Positions 1 through 11,149 of a stretch of 64,000 nt of DNA are shown here, piece after piece. Under the pieces are notes generated by a model. The model was given only the letters and a program-made list of their open reading frames with translations. It had not been told where the DNA came from and searched no databases. The stretch covers positions 1-64,000 of the forward strand of contig JANEZZ010001477.1 in NCBI GenBank assembly GCA_026122225.1, given 5' to 3'. The stretch is from Heloderma charlesbogerti (lineage: Eukaryota > Chordata > Lepidosauria > Squamata > Helodermatidae). Numbering within the stretch: position 1 is the first letter of the stretch; each line of letters starts with the position of its first letter. Position numbers and translations under genes: made by a program.

Positions 1-794
1 GGGGCCCCCTATCTTAACAGTGTGTTTGTTTTGAGTTCTCTGAATTCTGTTTTAACTCCTACAATCGAAGGTGCACTTTCTGTGCTACTTTGCCCCCAAC
101 TGAGTTCTGAAGACATAGTTGGGTATATGTCTTTATACGGTGACAGTGACCAGATGGAAGACAGAGGTTGCATGACCGTGTGTTTCTCAAGAGTACACAC
201 AGGTCTAAATCTTCGCTGCATGAGAGTTTTTGGCACAGGATTAATGTGTGGGTGTACTACCACGAATGGCATTTGTAATGCTGAAGACAGCCCTAAACCA
301 GTTCAAATAACTGAAGAGCCGGCACACAGACGTGCCCGAGGCTATGTTGGCAGGGAGTTCAGCTTTAAAGAAAGAGCAGCCTGACCACCAAGCTATAGCT
401 AGGGAGGAGCTCAAAAGTAACCAAGGGAGGCTGCCTAGTTGACAAGCGAAAGCCAACGAACTAGGCTTGAAAAGGCTGTTTTAATTGAGGACACATTTCA
501 CTAGGAAATCTCAGAAATTGTGAGAGACGCAATCCTACGAAAGGAACATTGTTTTTGAAAGCTAACCACAAAAAGAATTGCATCAAATATGCCACTTGAG
601 CATATAGCTGGTAATAACTTCAAACTGGACTGGGGAAACTTGCGGTGGTCAAGTACGGCAGAACCGATTTGGCATGTTTTTTTTTTTTTTTAACCCATGG
701 AATGGCTATTCCAACTGGTGTCAGAATGGAAGAAAATCCCTTAAAATATCCTATAGTTTGGAACTGGCACCTAATAAGATGTACAAAATATATT
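1..794. other. Intergenic, no recognisable feature
   Basis: I see no gene here. Short open frames exist on both strands but none resembles a known protein and none has splice context. A run of T (about 676-691) is the only simple-sequence feature. The region ends at the left target-site duplicate of the BovB insertion. Confidence 0.5.
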
Positions 795-806
795 AACAAT
801 GTTAAG
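795..806. repeat. Left target-site duplication of full-length BovB
   Basis: The 12-bp sequence aacaatgttaag is identical to 4035-4046 at the other end of the element. It defines the insertion limit and shows no post-insertion mutation in the duplicate. Confidence 0.93.
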
Positions 807-3800
807 TTGTTGTTGTTGTTGTTGTTCAGTCGTTCAGTCGTGTCCGACTCTTCGTGACCCCATGGACCATAGCACGCCAGGCCTTCCTGTCCTGCGCTCT
901 CTCCCGGAGTGTGCTCAAGTTCATATTCATTGCATCCGTGATGGTATCTAGCCATCTCATCCTCTGCCGTCCCCTTCTCCTTTTGCCTTCAGTCTTTCCC
1001 AGCATCAGGGTCTTTTCCAGCGAGTTTTCTCTTCGCATTAGGTGGCCAAAATATTGGAGCTTCAGCTTCATTATCTGTCCTTCCAATGAGCACTCAGGGT
1101 TGATTTCCTTTAGGATGGACTGATTTGACCTCCTTGCAGTCCAGGGGACTCGTAAGAGTCTTCTCCAGCACCACAGTTCGAAAGCATCAGTTCTTCGGCG
1201 CTCAGCCTTCCTTATAGTCCAGCTCTCACAGCCATACATTACTACTGGGAAAACTATAGCTTTGATTAGACGGACCTTTGTTGGCAAGGTGATGTCTCTG
1301 CTTCTTACTATGCTGTCTAGGTTGGCCATAGCTTTCCTCCCAAGGAGCAAGCGTCTTTTAATTTCATGGCTACAGTCACCATCTGCGGTGATCTTGGAGC
1401 CCAAGAAAGTAAAATCTGTCACAGCTGCCATTTCTTCCCCTTCTATATGCCAGGAAGTGATAGGGCCAGATGACATGATCTTCGTTTTTTTAATGTTGAG
1501 TTTCAAACCAGCTTTTGCACTCTCCTCTTTCACCCTCAACAAGAGGCTCTTGAGATCCTCTTCGCTTTCTGCCATTAGGGTGGTATCGTCTGCATATCGG
1601 AGGTTGTTGATAATTCTCCCGGCAATCTTAATTCCGACCTCTGATTCATCCAACCCGGCATTTCTCATGATGTACTCTGCATATAAGTTAAATAAGCAGG
1701 GTGACAATATGCAGCCTTGTCGTACTCCTTTCCCAATTTTGAACCAATCGGTTGTTCCATGTCTGGTTCTTACTGTTGCTTCTTGACCCTCGTACAGGTT
1801 TCTCAGGAGACAGGTAAGGTGGTCTGGTACTCCCATCACTTTAAGAATTTGCCACAGTTTGTTGTGATCCACACAATCAAAGGCTTTAGCGTAGTCAATG
1901 AAGCAGAAATAGACGTTTTTCTGGAATTCTCTTGCTTTCTCCATGATGCAGCGAATGTTGGCGATTTGATCTCTAGTTCCTCTGCCTCTTCTAAACCCAG
2001 CTTGTACTTCCGGTAGTTCTCGGTTCGCATACTGCTGAAGCCTAGCTTGTAGGATTTTGAGCATCACCTTGCTGGCATGTGAAATGAGCGCAATTGTGCG
2101 GTAGTTTGAACACTCTTTGGCGTTGCCCTTCTTTGGAATTGGAATGTAAACTGACCTTTTCCAGTCTTGTGGCCACTGTTGAGTGTTCCAGATTTGTTGG
2201 CATATTGAATGCAGCACTTTAACAGCATCATCTTTTAGGATTTTAAATAGCTCGGCTGGAATACTGTCATCTCCGCTAGCTTTGTTGTTACTAATGCTTC
2301 CTAAGGCCCACTTGACTTCACTCTCTAGGATGTCCGGCTCAAGTTCAGTGACCGCACTATCATGGCTATCAGGGACATTCAGATCTTTCCTGTATAGTTC
2401 TTCTGTGTATTCTTGCCACCTCTTCTTAATCTCATCTGCTTCTGTTAGGTCCCTGCCTTCTTTGTCCTTTATCATGCCCGTCTTTGCACAAAACGTTCCC
2501 TTGAGATCTCCAATTTTCTTGAAGAGATCTCTAGTCTTTCCCATTCTGTTGTTTTCCTCGATTTCTTTGCATTGTTCATTTAAGAAGGCCTTCTTGTCTC
2601 TCCTTGCTATTCTCTGGAACTCTGCATTCAGTTGGATATATCTTCCCCTTTCTCCCTTGCTTTTCGCTTCCCTTCTTTCATGAGCTACTTGTAAAGCCTC
2701 ATCAGACAGCCACTTGGCTTTCTTGCATTTCTTTTTCTTTGGGACAGATTTCGTTGCTGCCTCCTGAACAATGTTACGGACCTCCGTCCATAGTTCCTCA
2801 GGCACTCTGTCTATCAGGTCTAATCCCTGAAATCTATTCCTCACCTCCACTGTATATTCATAAGGGATATGATTTAGGTCACACCTGAATGGTTTAGTGG
2901 TTTTCCCTATGTTCTTCAATTTAAGCCAAAATTTTGCAATAAGAAGCTCATGATCTGAGCCACAGTCAGCTCCAAGTCTTGTTTTTACTGACTGTATAGA
3001 GCTTCTCCATCTTTGGCTGCAAAGGACATAATCAATCTGATTTTGATATTGACCATCTGGTGATGTCCATGTGTAGAGTCGCCTCTTGTGCTGTTGGAAA
3101 AGAGTGTTTGCTATGATCAGCATGTTCTCTTGGCAAAACTCTATTAGCTTTTGTCCTGCTTCATTTTGTACACCAAGGCCATGCCTGCCTGTTATCCCGG
3201 TGATTTCTTGACTTCCTACTTTAGCATTCCAATCCCCTATGATGAAGAGGACATCTTTTTTTGGTGTTAGTTCTAGAAGGTGTTGTAGGTCTTCATAGAA
3301 CCGATCAACCTCAGCTTCTTCGGCATCAGTGGTTGGGGCATAGACTTGAATTACTGTGATGTTGAATGGTTTGCCTTGGATTCGTACTGAGATCATTCTA
3401 TCATTTTTAAGATTGTACCCCAGTACTGCTTTTCCCACCCTTTTGTTGACTATGAGTGCTACTCCATTTCTTCTAAGGGATTCTTGCCCACAATAGTAGA
3501 TATGATGGTCACCTGAATTAAATTCGCCCATGCCTGTCCATTTTAGTTCGCTGATTCCCAAGATGTCGATGTTCAATCTTGCCATCTCATGTTTGACCAC
3601 CTCCAGCTTACCTTGATTCATTGATCTGACATTCCAGGTTCCTAAACAATATTGTTCTTTACAGCATCGGATTTTCTTTTCACCGCCAGACACATCCACA
3701 GCTGAGTGTCCTTTCGGCTTTGGCCCAGCCGCTTCACTCTTTCTGGCGCTACTTGGAAATACCCTCTGCTCTTCCCCAGTAGCATATTGGACACCTTCCG

Positions 3801-4034
3801 ACCTGAGGGGCTCATCTTCCGGCGTCATATCTTTTAGCCTTGTGATACGTTGCATGGGGTTTTCTTGGCAAGAATACTGGAGTGGGTTGCCATTTCCTTC
3901 TCCAGTGGACCACATTTTGTCAGAACTCTCTGCCATGACCTGTCCGTCTTGGGTGGCCCTGCATGGCATAGCTTATGGCTTCACTGAGTTACGCAAGCCC
4001 CTTCGCCACAACAAGGCAGTGATCCATGAAGGGG
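807..4034 (-). mobile_element. Full-length BovB (RTE-clade) LINE with perfect 12-bp target duplication
   Basis: This is a 3228-bp non-LTR retrotransposon. Its 3' end is a GTT/AAC simple-repeat tail at 807-826, the form known for BovB. The 12-bp sequence aacaatgttaag stands directly outside both ends (795-806 and 4035-4046) with no mismatch, which marks the insertion limits and argues for a young event. Its 5' leader upstream of the ORF is about 65 bp. BovB moves by target-primed reverse transcription and is known for horizontal spread between squamates, ruminants and other animals. One long ORF fills the element. Family assignment is from recognised protein and 3'-end sequence, not from a database search. 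Confidence 0.95.
826..3969 (-). CDS. BovB ORF2: endonuclease-reverse transcriptase, uninterrupted
   Basis: The 1047-residue open frame starts with ATG at 3967-3969 and runs without stop to the 3' tail. From about residue 109 (LGTWNVRS) an apurinic-like endonuclease domain is visible. It includes GDWNAKVG and the catalytic-type GSDHELL motif near residue 340. A linker rich in Lys and Arg follows, then reverse transcriptase: NYRTIALIS, the QAGFRRGR block, FIDYAKAFD, the GVRQGC-LSP block and the YADD active site at residues 792-795. The C-terminus carries an RRL-W and KTEGKRRRGRQ basic region. The length is close to that usual for BovB. With no stop or frameshift, the protein could in principle be functional, but whether this copy is transcribed cannot be seen. 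Confidence 0.93.
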   Translation of the reverse strand: MPCRATQDGQVMAESSDKMWSTGEGNGNPLQYSCQENPMQRITRLKDMTPEDEPLRSEGVQYATGEEQRVFPSSARKSEAAGPKPKGHSAVDVSGGEKKIRCCKEQYCLGTWNVRSMNQGKLEVVKHEMARLNIDILGISELKWTGMGEFNSGDHHIYYCGQESLRRNGVALIVNKRVGKAVLGYNLKNDRMISVRIQGKPFNITVIQVYAPTTDAEEAEVDRFYEDLQHLLELTPKKDVLFIIGDWNAKVGSQEITGITGRHGLGVQNEAGQKLIEFCQENMLIIANTLFQQHKRRLYTWTSPDGQYQNQIDYVLCSQRWRSSIQSVKTRLGADCGSDHELLIAKFWLKLKNIGKTTKPFRCDLNHIPYEYTVEVRNRFQGLDLIDRVPEELWTEVRNIVQEAATKSVPKKKKCKKAKWLSDEALQVAHERREAKSKGERGRYIQLNAEFQRIARRDKKAFLNEQCKEIEENNRMGKTRDLFKKIGDLKGTFCAKTGMIKDKEGRDLTEADEIKKRWQEYTEELYRKDLNVPDSHDSAVTELEPDILESEVKWALGSISNNKASGDDSIPAELFKILKDDAVKVLHSICQQIWNTQQWPQDWKRSVYIPIPKKGNAKECSNYRTIALISHASKVMLKILQARLQQYANRELPEVQAGFRRGRGTRDQIANIRCIMEKAREFQKNVYFCFIDYAKAFDCVDHNKLWQILKVMGVPDHLTCLLRNLYEGQEATVRTRHGTTDWFKIGKGVRQGCILSPCLFNLYAEYIMRNAGLDESEVGIKIAGRIINNLRYADDTTLMAESEEDLKSLLLRVKEESAKAGLKLNIKKTKIMSSGPITSWHIEGEEMAAVTDFTFLGSKITADGDCSHEIKRRLLLGRKAMANLDSIVRSRDITLPTKVRLIKAIVFPVVMYGCESWTIRKAERRRTDAFELWCWRRLLRVPWTARRSNQSILKEINPECSLEGQIMKLKLQYFGHLMRRENSLEKTLMLGKTEGKRRRGRQRMRWLDTITDAMNMNLSTLRERAQDRKAWRAMVHGVTKSRTRLND

Positions 4035-4046
4035 AACAATGTTAAG
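4035..4046. repeat. Right target-site duplication of full-length BovB
   Basis: This is a perfect copy of 795-806, immediately outside the 5' end of the element, which lies on the minus strand. Confidence 0.93.
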
Positions 4047-4139
4047 TACAAATGGTGTAATCAGCCCTGTGCATATTCTTTACCTATCGGGTGGGACTGT
4101 CTAATAGTAGTTCTATTGGATCAGAATACTGAAAGAGAT

Positions 4140-4390
4140 TAAGGCTGTAACCCTCTACCCACTTACCTGGGAGTAAACCCCATTGAATTCAATGGCACTG
4201 AGATGGTTGTAACCTTATATACACTTACCCAGGAGTAAGTCCCATTGAATTCATGAGACTTGCTTCCCAGTAGATATGTATGGGATTGCACTATAACGTG
4301 TCAATTCTGTGCCCCTTTACCCAGGTGTAAATCCCATTGAACTCAATGGTACTTCCCAGTAAATATGCATACGATTGCACTGCAAATGAA
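4140..4390. repeat. Two adjacent palindromic repeat copies (squamate MITE-like)
   Basis: Two related units carry the motifs cctgggagtaaaccccattg and gggattgcac. Inverted pieces of the same words (taccc-ggagtaa and ttactc-gggta forms) flank short centres. The same family recurs at about 14186-14275, 22490-22571, 24328-24425, 34440-34535 and 37717-37777. The ends resemble gcaatcctatgca and its inverse. It is probably a non-autonomous DNA transposon; the family name is not known to me. Confidence 0.6.
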
Positions 4391-4477
4391 TATATAATAC
4401 CCCCCCTAGATATTGGATTATCAGGATTATGAAATGACATTGTGAAAAATGAACATTATTCTTTGATCTCTGATGGT

Positions 4478-4553
4478 TGCTAAAACTGACCATACTGGCT
4501 AGGGATGATGGAAATTGTAGGTCAACACATCTGGAGGGCACCAGGTTGGGGAA
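4478..4553. repeat. Partial hAT-like foldback element
   Basis: The right arm contains tcaacacatctggagggcac followed by caggttgggga, a word shared with copies at 12283-12366, 28690-28798, 32076-32178 and 9835-10206. Only part of a palindrome remains. Confidence 0.5.
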
Positions 4554-7380
4554 CGTAGTAATAAGGTGTTCTTATCACTGTACTTCCCGCATTTCATTTC
4601 CCTCTGACCTCAGTGTTTACAATCTCCCTCCCCAGCCCCAAGCCATATGAATGCATGTAAGGCAGGAAACACTTCATACAAAAGCTGAGGTCATAATAAA
4701 TTTGTTAGCCCTATCAATTAATTCCCATTGCCTGCTTAGCTGCTGGTGCTTTTGGCTTGGTTTTGTTAATATCAAGGATGGTGCTGATGGCATGGCATAC
4801 TCTCAAAAGTGTACTGTTTCACCAGGGGGCTGTGATCTTTTAATGCGAATATAAAGATCTGAACCACTGGTTCTGGATTTCTCCTCTGTTCTTTTTGTAA
4901 ACTGAGATCAGATTTTTGCACTTTAGCGAGCTGCAAGTGTGTAAGCAAGCTGCTGAATGAATCTTTTGTGAGGAAGGAGGATGGGCTTTTGAACGTAGAA
5001 AGTGGGCTAGCAAAGCAGTTGCAGAGTGTGAGCCCTGTGCTGATTAATACCCATTCCTATTCCAGGAATCATCCCATTCAGCAAAAGCTCAGCATTTAGT
5101 CAAATGCACAATGCACTCCAAGAAGGGATGAGTCATCTCCTCCTAACGTTGAATGTTATGAAATCCAATGTGATTGATGCATTAGATCAAGCGAAGCTGT
5201 TCAAATGGGGCTGGAAGCCTAAAAGGGCGAAGGCCAGCTGCAGAGGAAGCAGAACGGCCGACCTGGTGGCTTCACTGGAGTTGGGCCTGCCTTACTCCAG
5301 TATTGACTTTGGCCTTCAGCTGCTGAAACAACTTTGCATTAATGCCTCAAGAAAGGGTTAGACCGGTTTGGGAATGGGACAGAGTGGAGCAGAACAGGGG
5401 AGGGGGTAGTAAAACAAAACAGAATGGCTATGTTCTGAGCCAGGGCTGGCGACAAGGGGAGGCACGGTGAGACACCTGCCGAGAGCCCACACTCCAGGCG
5501 GGGCTCACGGACAAGAGTCTCCGGGAGTTGCTCCTCTTCACCACTGCAACCTGCTTGTTCACCTGCCTCATTTTCCCAGACAACAGTGGTGAGGAGGAGG
5601 AGCAGTAGATGCCTATCTGCCTGTCAAGCAAGCAAGTGGTAGCAATGGTGAGAAAGAGGAAGATGAGCAATAGCAGCTGGTGGCAATGGTGGTGAGAAGG
5701 TAGACCCGTTGAGGGAGGGGGTCCACTGAAGGTGTCTCGCCCAAGGGCCCTCCAGAACTCGGAGCCGGTGCTGTAATGAGCATGTGTTGGCTCAATGACC
5801 TTCTATTCCTGGAACTGATTTCATTTTCTCTAGCCTGCAGAGCAGACAAGTAGGTCTCAGGAATGAGCATACTTTCAAGCCTTCTCCTCCTCCTCCTCCT
5901 CCTCCGTGTAATTGAATGTGTAGCGTATTCTACAGGGTTAGTTTAACTAATTACAGATGTCTGCTCAACTTCTGCCTAGAAATATAAACAGGCAGACAAT
6001 AGGAGACCTAAAGCCAGCTGTAAATATGACAGGCAATTGCTGTGGGGACCAGACTAATCTCTAGCAGAAAGACCACTCAATAGGGCCCCTTGAGTCAAGG
6101 AACGGAAGGGGTGCACTGTAGGAAATGGCCTGTGGCCAGATCACATGATCCCTATTCACTTCTATGTGATTAATAAATGAACAATGACTGCTATGTAGAC
6201 AGTCCTTGTGTAGATTATTCCTGCCCTTTTCATGGGAGAATAGATTGCATGAAAAGAATCGTCATGCAGTGGGGTTCCTAGCTGAAGGTTGTATGCACAT
6301 TAATACTACTTTTGCAGTTTACAGGCTACATTTTCATGAACTAATAAAAGTGCAGAGCCTGTCAGGATCTGAAGGTCAACCACTTCTTATTGTGGCAGGA
6401 TCTTCCGTATTAAGTGCCAGAGCTGCCCCTACTGTTACACAGACTGAAGCATCCAACTCCAGTGGAAGACTGTGGATACTATCAAAGGACAGCAAATTCT
6501 CAGCTGTTATTTATGACAGACATCCACTAGGATTTGCTGCCAGAATGCCCTTGGCTGGCCTTGCAAAATACCCCAAAGAAGCTAGCCCATGTGACCTAGA
6601 TCCACACTCACTGCAAGTTAGAACAGAAGCCTCCATTAGCCTTCTCAGTGCTTTCAAAGAGGGCCTGAAAATCTGAACAACCAGCAGAGGATGATCTTGC
6701 TTTGTTGTGACTTTAATAAACAATGAAACAAGAGACAAAACTGGATCACTTTTTTAAGTGCACTAAATGACACAGAAGGTTGTAAGCAACCCTGTAATAT
6801 TCCTGGAAGATCTGTAACTTCAGTTGCTAAGGAAACAAGAAAGCAGACACACGATGAATATTTTTCCATCTCCCACCCACACTGAGAAGTCACCTCCTTC
6901 GGACACACCTTTTCCTCTCTCTGATGGGATGAGACATCCTGGTCTTTGGACTGAAAAAGTCTTCCAGTGACACAGCTGCAATCAAGCTTTCCTTTGGATC
7001 CAAAATGATAGCTGCAATCTTTGTGCCCTTTAATTCACAATATAACAATACTGCAACGTTTAGTGGCAGAGACACATCTCCCACTCTCCTTTCTTTTTAG
7101 TGAGAGTCCTTTCTTGACTCTTGCCCTGATCCAGATCAAAGTTGAAGTATTCTGATACTGGTGTGGAAGGACTCATTTCTTCACCAAGATATATATTCAA
7201 ATGGAGCCACAATGTCTGCTTAGATAGGTGTCATTCATACATTTAACGCAATTAAGGAAGTCATTATGACACAAGCCAGACTGCATAATTAAATTTCCTC
7301 AAAGCATAGGGCCTGAACTACAGTATTTTAAATTTGGTTCCTTTGTTTTGCTAAATAGCTGATTCCAGCACATATATTAA
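4554..7380. other. Intergenic, old repeats and a CTC microsatellite only
   Basis: I find no supported gene. A (CTC)n run lies at about 5884-5905. Open frames of 85 aa (5104-5361) and 156 codons (6206-6676) look like chance: no recognised domain, no splice context, and no similarity I can place. The stretch 7390-7440 (cacttttatt-like lead-in, then ttctatactgcccaatag) resembles the 3' tail of an L2-like LINE on the minus strand. Confidence 0.45.
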
Positions 7381-8024
7381 TATGTAGCCACTATTAATTT
7401 ATTTAATACATTTCTATACTGCCCAATAGCCGAAGCTCTCTTCTTGAAGGTAGAAATGTCTGAAGTGTATGAAGACACGTATTTCCAATGAGCATTTAAT
7501 CTTCGCAAATGATGAATGTCTGAAAGACTAAAACTGAAAGATCAGTTTTAACTCAGACATCTATAAACTACTTGTCCTGATCCTTCTAAATAATTTGCCT
7601 TATTCTGATTAATTATATTAACCTTCATTATGGACTCCCCTCTAATGTAGAAAATGTGGCAGCCCATGATATCTGAACCTGAACATGATATTCATTAGAG
7701 AAGCAGACACTGTTGTTGTTATGATGATGATGATACGGGGTTGGATCCAGATTTACACTGGATTAATTGCGCTGGCAGAAGTGGACTTTCCTGCCTCCTC
7801 TTTTCCACAGTAGTCCCTTGAAAATGCTACACAGACAGGACAACCTACTGAATGGGGCATGGTGTGTGTGGGGGAGGGGAATCCCCCCCAAATGGGCAGA
7901 CAGACCTTATGCAAGCAGAGTCCTTCCTCTCATGGAAGGTAGATTCTGGATCCAACCCATTATTTATATAGCGCCATCAATGTGCATGCACTTTACAGAA
8001 CACAAGAGAATAATCTGTGGGTGC

Positions 8025-8233
8025 ATTTATATGAGTGTTTTGATGGGACTACAAATCCATTCTGGGTTTCAGTCAGAACCAGCCAGAAGCCTAAAAGAGC
8101 TGTCCAAGGTGCTGAAACACCCCCCCAATACGTTCAGCACATTCGATAGCTTCTTTAGAGTTCTGTCTGGTTCCAAATAAAACCCAGAATGGAATCACAG
8201 CCCCACTAGGATTGGAGCCACCAGCTTCCACTG
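8025..8233. repeat. Foldback element, cagtggaggctggtgg family (old copy)
   Basis: The left arm (attctgggtttcagtcagaa) and right arm (ending ccaccagcttccactg) are inverted copies of each other with decay in between. Better copies sit at 11374-11523 and 16915-17091. The CAG..CTG ends and the 8-bp duplicate seen at the best copy suggest a non-autonomous hAT transposon. Confidence 0.65.
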
Positions 8234-9830
8234 CATGCAAGTACATATTTATTAGGGCTGTGCACCGCTTCGGCCCGAAGCCCAAGCTCTGAGTCAAAGT
8301 GGGGTCCTTTGGACCGCCTCCGAGGTGAAGTGGGGCCCGAAGTGGCCCAAAGCGAAGCGGATCGCTCCAAAGTGCTTCAGAGCGATCTGGAAGCCCAGCT
8401 GCCACGCTGCTGCCACCCAGCCCCCAGCTCCTTACTTGGGTCCTCTGGGCGTGCGCCAGCAGCCATCTTGTGGTTCCGGAGGGGAGGAGCCATTTTAAAA
8501 ATGGTGACTTCCTATATTTCCGGAATGGGATCATGTTTTAATTGTGTTACATTTGCCTGTATTTTATCATTGCTAGCTGTCCCTGAGCACTATTTTTAAT
8601 GGAAAGGCAAGATATAAATAAGATAAATAAATGCTGCTCCACTGGGGAAGGTGGGTGGATGGGAATTACCTTTCAAGGAGGGGATAGGTGGGAATAAATG
8701 GATCTTACTTCCACACATGTTTAGGCTGAGTGTCCAAAAAAGATTAACACAAGACGATATTTTCTAACCTCACTAGCATTGAAATGAATTAAACTGGTTT
8801 GCTACAGCATAAATGGGGTGGAGAGCCATTCACTTAGGAGACCTCATTAAGGGCACAATCCTATGCATGTTTAGGGCTTTTCTACATGAGGCTTTTAACC
8901 CACACCTAATTTTGCAATTTCAAATCACTATGTGAACCAAAAGTAGTTATCTTCCAAAATGTACACTTCTTTGAATTTTGCAGTTAGAGTTCTCTGATCA
9001 AGATACATATATAAAATGTGTATGTGTGGGGAAATAATGTTCAAAAATGCATTGCATTAGGAAAGTTGCCTGCAAAAAACATGTATATTAGACGAAAATG
9101 CGCATATTCGGAGAAATGTGCACAAAAATGCTTTTGAATTTTCATGTGAACTTAAAAAAAAGTCAGTGTTTGAGATGAACCAAATGTAAGACTGTAGAAA
9201 TCCTCAAAGTCTGAGACAAAGTGAACTTAAGATTGGAAAAATGAAACATTGACAGAAACTGAAATCGACAGATCAGTCCATCCCTACACTCCACAGATGT
9301 ACAGTTTGCACAAGATTCCATAAACATCATTAAGCATGATCTACAATTAAGCCTCAGTTATTTTCCTCCTGCTAATGGGCTTCTGGCCTGGGCTTCTAGA
9401 AGCCAATGGGCCCCAGTTCAGGCCCTTAGTGCAAACTTGCGTATGAGGCCCCTGGTCATTAGTATGCAGAGTTGCCAAATCCAGACACTAAGAAAGCTCC
9501 TGTACTTTTAAACGTAACATGGAAGATTTCACATGATGGCTTGTGCTATCACAGAACTGCAGTGATAGAAGAAGCTCTTCTAGATAAAAGAGCCTTCTCA
9601 AGGTCTGGCAACTCTATTTGTACACCCAGCTCAAGTTTTCTGCCATTTATTTCACAGCTGTATCCTACAGGGGAGTCCTCAGGGATATTACAGGTCCCTC
9701 CTTGAATCCTAAGCTTTCGTTTTTAAAAGGTTGCCCACCCCTGCTATATAGGAAGGTCAAGACTCTTCAGTTGGATTACTTGGTTGAAGTCTTATGGGAC
9801 TGTCGATAAAAGAGAAATGGCATAATAAAG
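8234..9830. other. Intergenic; possible half MITE and a LINE-like tail
   Basis: From about 8250 (agggctgtgcaccgcttcgg) a short CpG-rich stretch resembles a lizard DNA-transposon end, but I cannot find a convincing partner arm. At 8535-8640 an AT-rich segment ending aaggcaagatataaataaga resembles a LINE/SINE 3' tail on the + strand. I see nothing else. Confidence 0.35.
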
Positions 9831-9834
9831 GATT

Positions 9835-10206
9835 AGCACAGCCTTCCTCATCCTTGTGCTCTCCAGATATGCTGGACTGCGACTCCCGTCATGTATTTAT
9901 TTATTACATTTTATTTATTACATTTATATCCTGCCTTTTTCCCTCTTGCAAGGAACCCAAGGCTGCTTACATGATCCTCCTCCTCTCCATTTTATCCCCA
10001 CAACAAACGTGCAAGAGTCACTGACTGTCTCAAAGTCACCCAGTGGGCTTCATGGCCGAGTGGCGACTAGAACCCTGATCTCCAGAGTCCCCAACACCCT
10101 AACCACTGTTCCACGCTGGCTCCAAACAGCTACCATGGCCAAAAGCTGGGGATTATGAGAGTCGCTGTCCAACACATCTGGACGGCACCAGGTTCAGAAA
10201 GGCTGG
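9835..10206. repeat. Foldback element split by a SINE insertion
   Basis: The left arm at 9835-9896 (cttgtgctctccagatatgc) pairs with the right arm at 10124-10206 (gtccaacacatctggacggc). This is the caggttgggga-type palindrome family. The two halves are separated by the tRNA-derived SINE at 9897-10123, which therefore arrived later. Confidence 0.65.
9897..10123 (-). mobile_element. tRNA-derived SINE, minus strand
   Basis: Read on the minus strand, the 5' part holds a pol III A-box-like word (tggaacagtggttaggg, just inside gccagcg) and a B-box-like word (gggttctagtc). A body containing gaagcccactgggtgac follows, then an A/T-rich taaataaatac tail. This order is that of a tRNA-head SINE with a LINE-like tail, of the MIR-like type common in reptiles. 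Target duplicates are not clear. Confidence 0.65.
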
Positions 10207-10605
10207 ATGAGTCGGACATATCATGTGCTCCATTAACAGAATCCTCAAGTTGATCCACAGCACTTTTGGTACCATAGCACAGAGCTGTAACTTGCCAGGC
10301 CAAAGCCCCCCGACAGCTTCATGGGGGTGGATGAAGCTAATGAATCAAGATTAGGTACTGTGGAGGCTGCAAAGCTAACGTTCTGCTGAGTAGTGTATAA
10401 AAGAAAATGTGAATTCCAAACTTTCCCTATAGAACCTTATTATCATAACACAACATTAGCACTGACAAAAATAGCACAAATTAGTGCAGGAGCTGAAAGG
10501 CTTGTAGAAAAACTCTGAATACGTTCCCCCGCCCCCAAGAGGGTTAACCTCTTGTGTACATTAGTAAAAAATGTGTGCCATCCAAACTTTCACATTCCTA
10601 CTTGC

Positions 10606-11149
10606 TGTCAGGAGCGCCCTAGCTGCCTCTTACAGTCCCCTCCAATAGCCAAGACACAGACGAAAAGGATTCTTTCCAAGGCTTTATTCCTTTTACAACT
10701 TAATGACTCTTTCAGATGCTAATCACCAACGACTAAGCAAGGAACTGCACTGGGGTAGTTAGCAGAGTAGCCTAAGCTCCAGGTAAGGCAATTGGTCCCT
10801 GTTTGAAGGAGGAGGGCGGGAAGACTCGGAACTTATGGGCTATTAAGAGGTCCTCCCTCTTACCCTTGGGTCCTCGGGATGTGACTGTTGTTTTAGTGCC
10901 AAGTGAGCAGAGCGCCTCCTCTCGGCGCCCTCTATCTGGTGCCGCTCTCTGCGCCAAGCGTCCAGCAAGGCCCCCTCCCCCGCTCTCTCACTGCCAGGGT
11001 CACCATCTCTCTCAGGAATGCAGGCAGGAGGAATCTCTCCCTGCTGCTGTGCCTGTGAGCGATGAGCGAGCTCCTCTCCCACGGATTGTTGCTCTTCCTC
11101 AGAATCAGAACTGCTCTGGGGCTCTATGGGCTCAGTCTCCACCCTGACA
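10606..11149 (-). mobile_element. Solo LTR A, copy 1, with 5-bp target duplication
   Basis: This 544-bp LTR on the minus strand begins TGTCAGGG and ends CTCCTGACA, giving short terminal inverted repeats. The 5-bp duplicate cttgc flanks it on both sides (10601-10605, 11150-11154). An AATAAA polyadenylation signal is present on the minus strand (tttatt at 10683-10688 on +). A second copy is at 63176-63729. No gag, pol or env lies beside it, so it is a solo LTR left by recombination between two LTRs. A 5-bp duplicate fits either a Gypsy-type retrotransposon or an endogenous retrovirus. Confidence 0.85.

Noticed and set aside
1262..1786. + strand frames across the BovB element (also 2183-2683 and others)
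   Set aside because: They are antisense shadows of the BovB reverse transcriptase ORF on the minus strand.
6206..6676. Open frame of 156 codons on + as a possible gene
   Set aside because: No recognisable domain or family, no splice context, and it lies in intergenic DNA; open frames of this length occur by chance in 64 kb.
10843..11142. A standalone gene in LTR A
   Set aside because: The frame begins with GTG inside the LTR and has no ATG; it is reported only as an open frame within the LTR, not as a gene.
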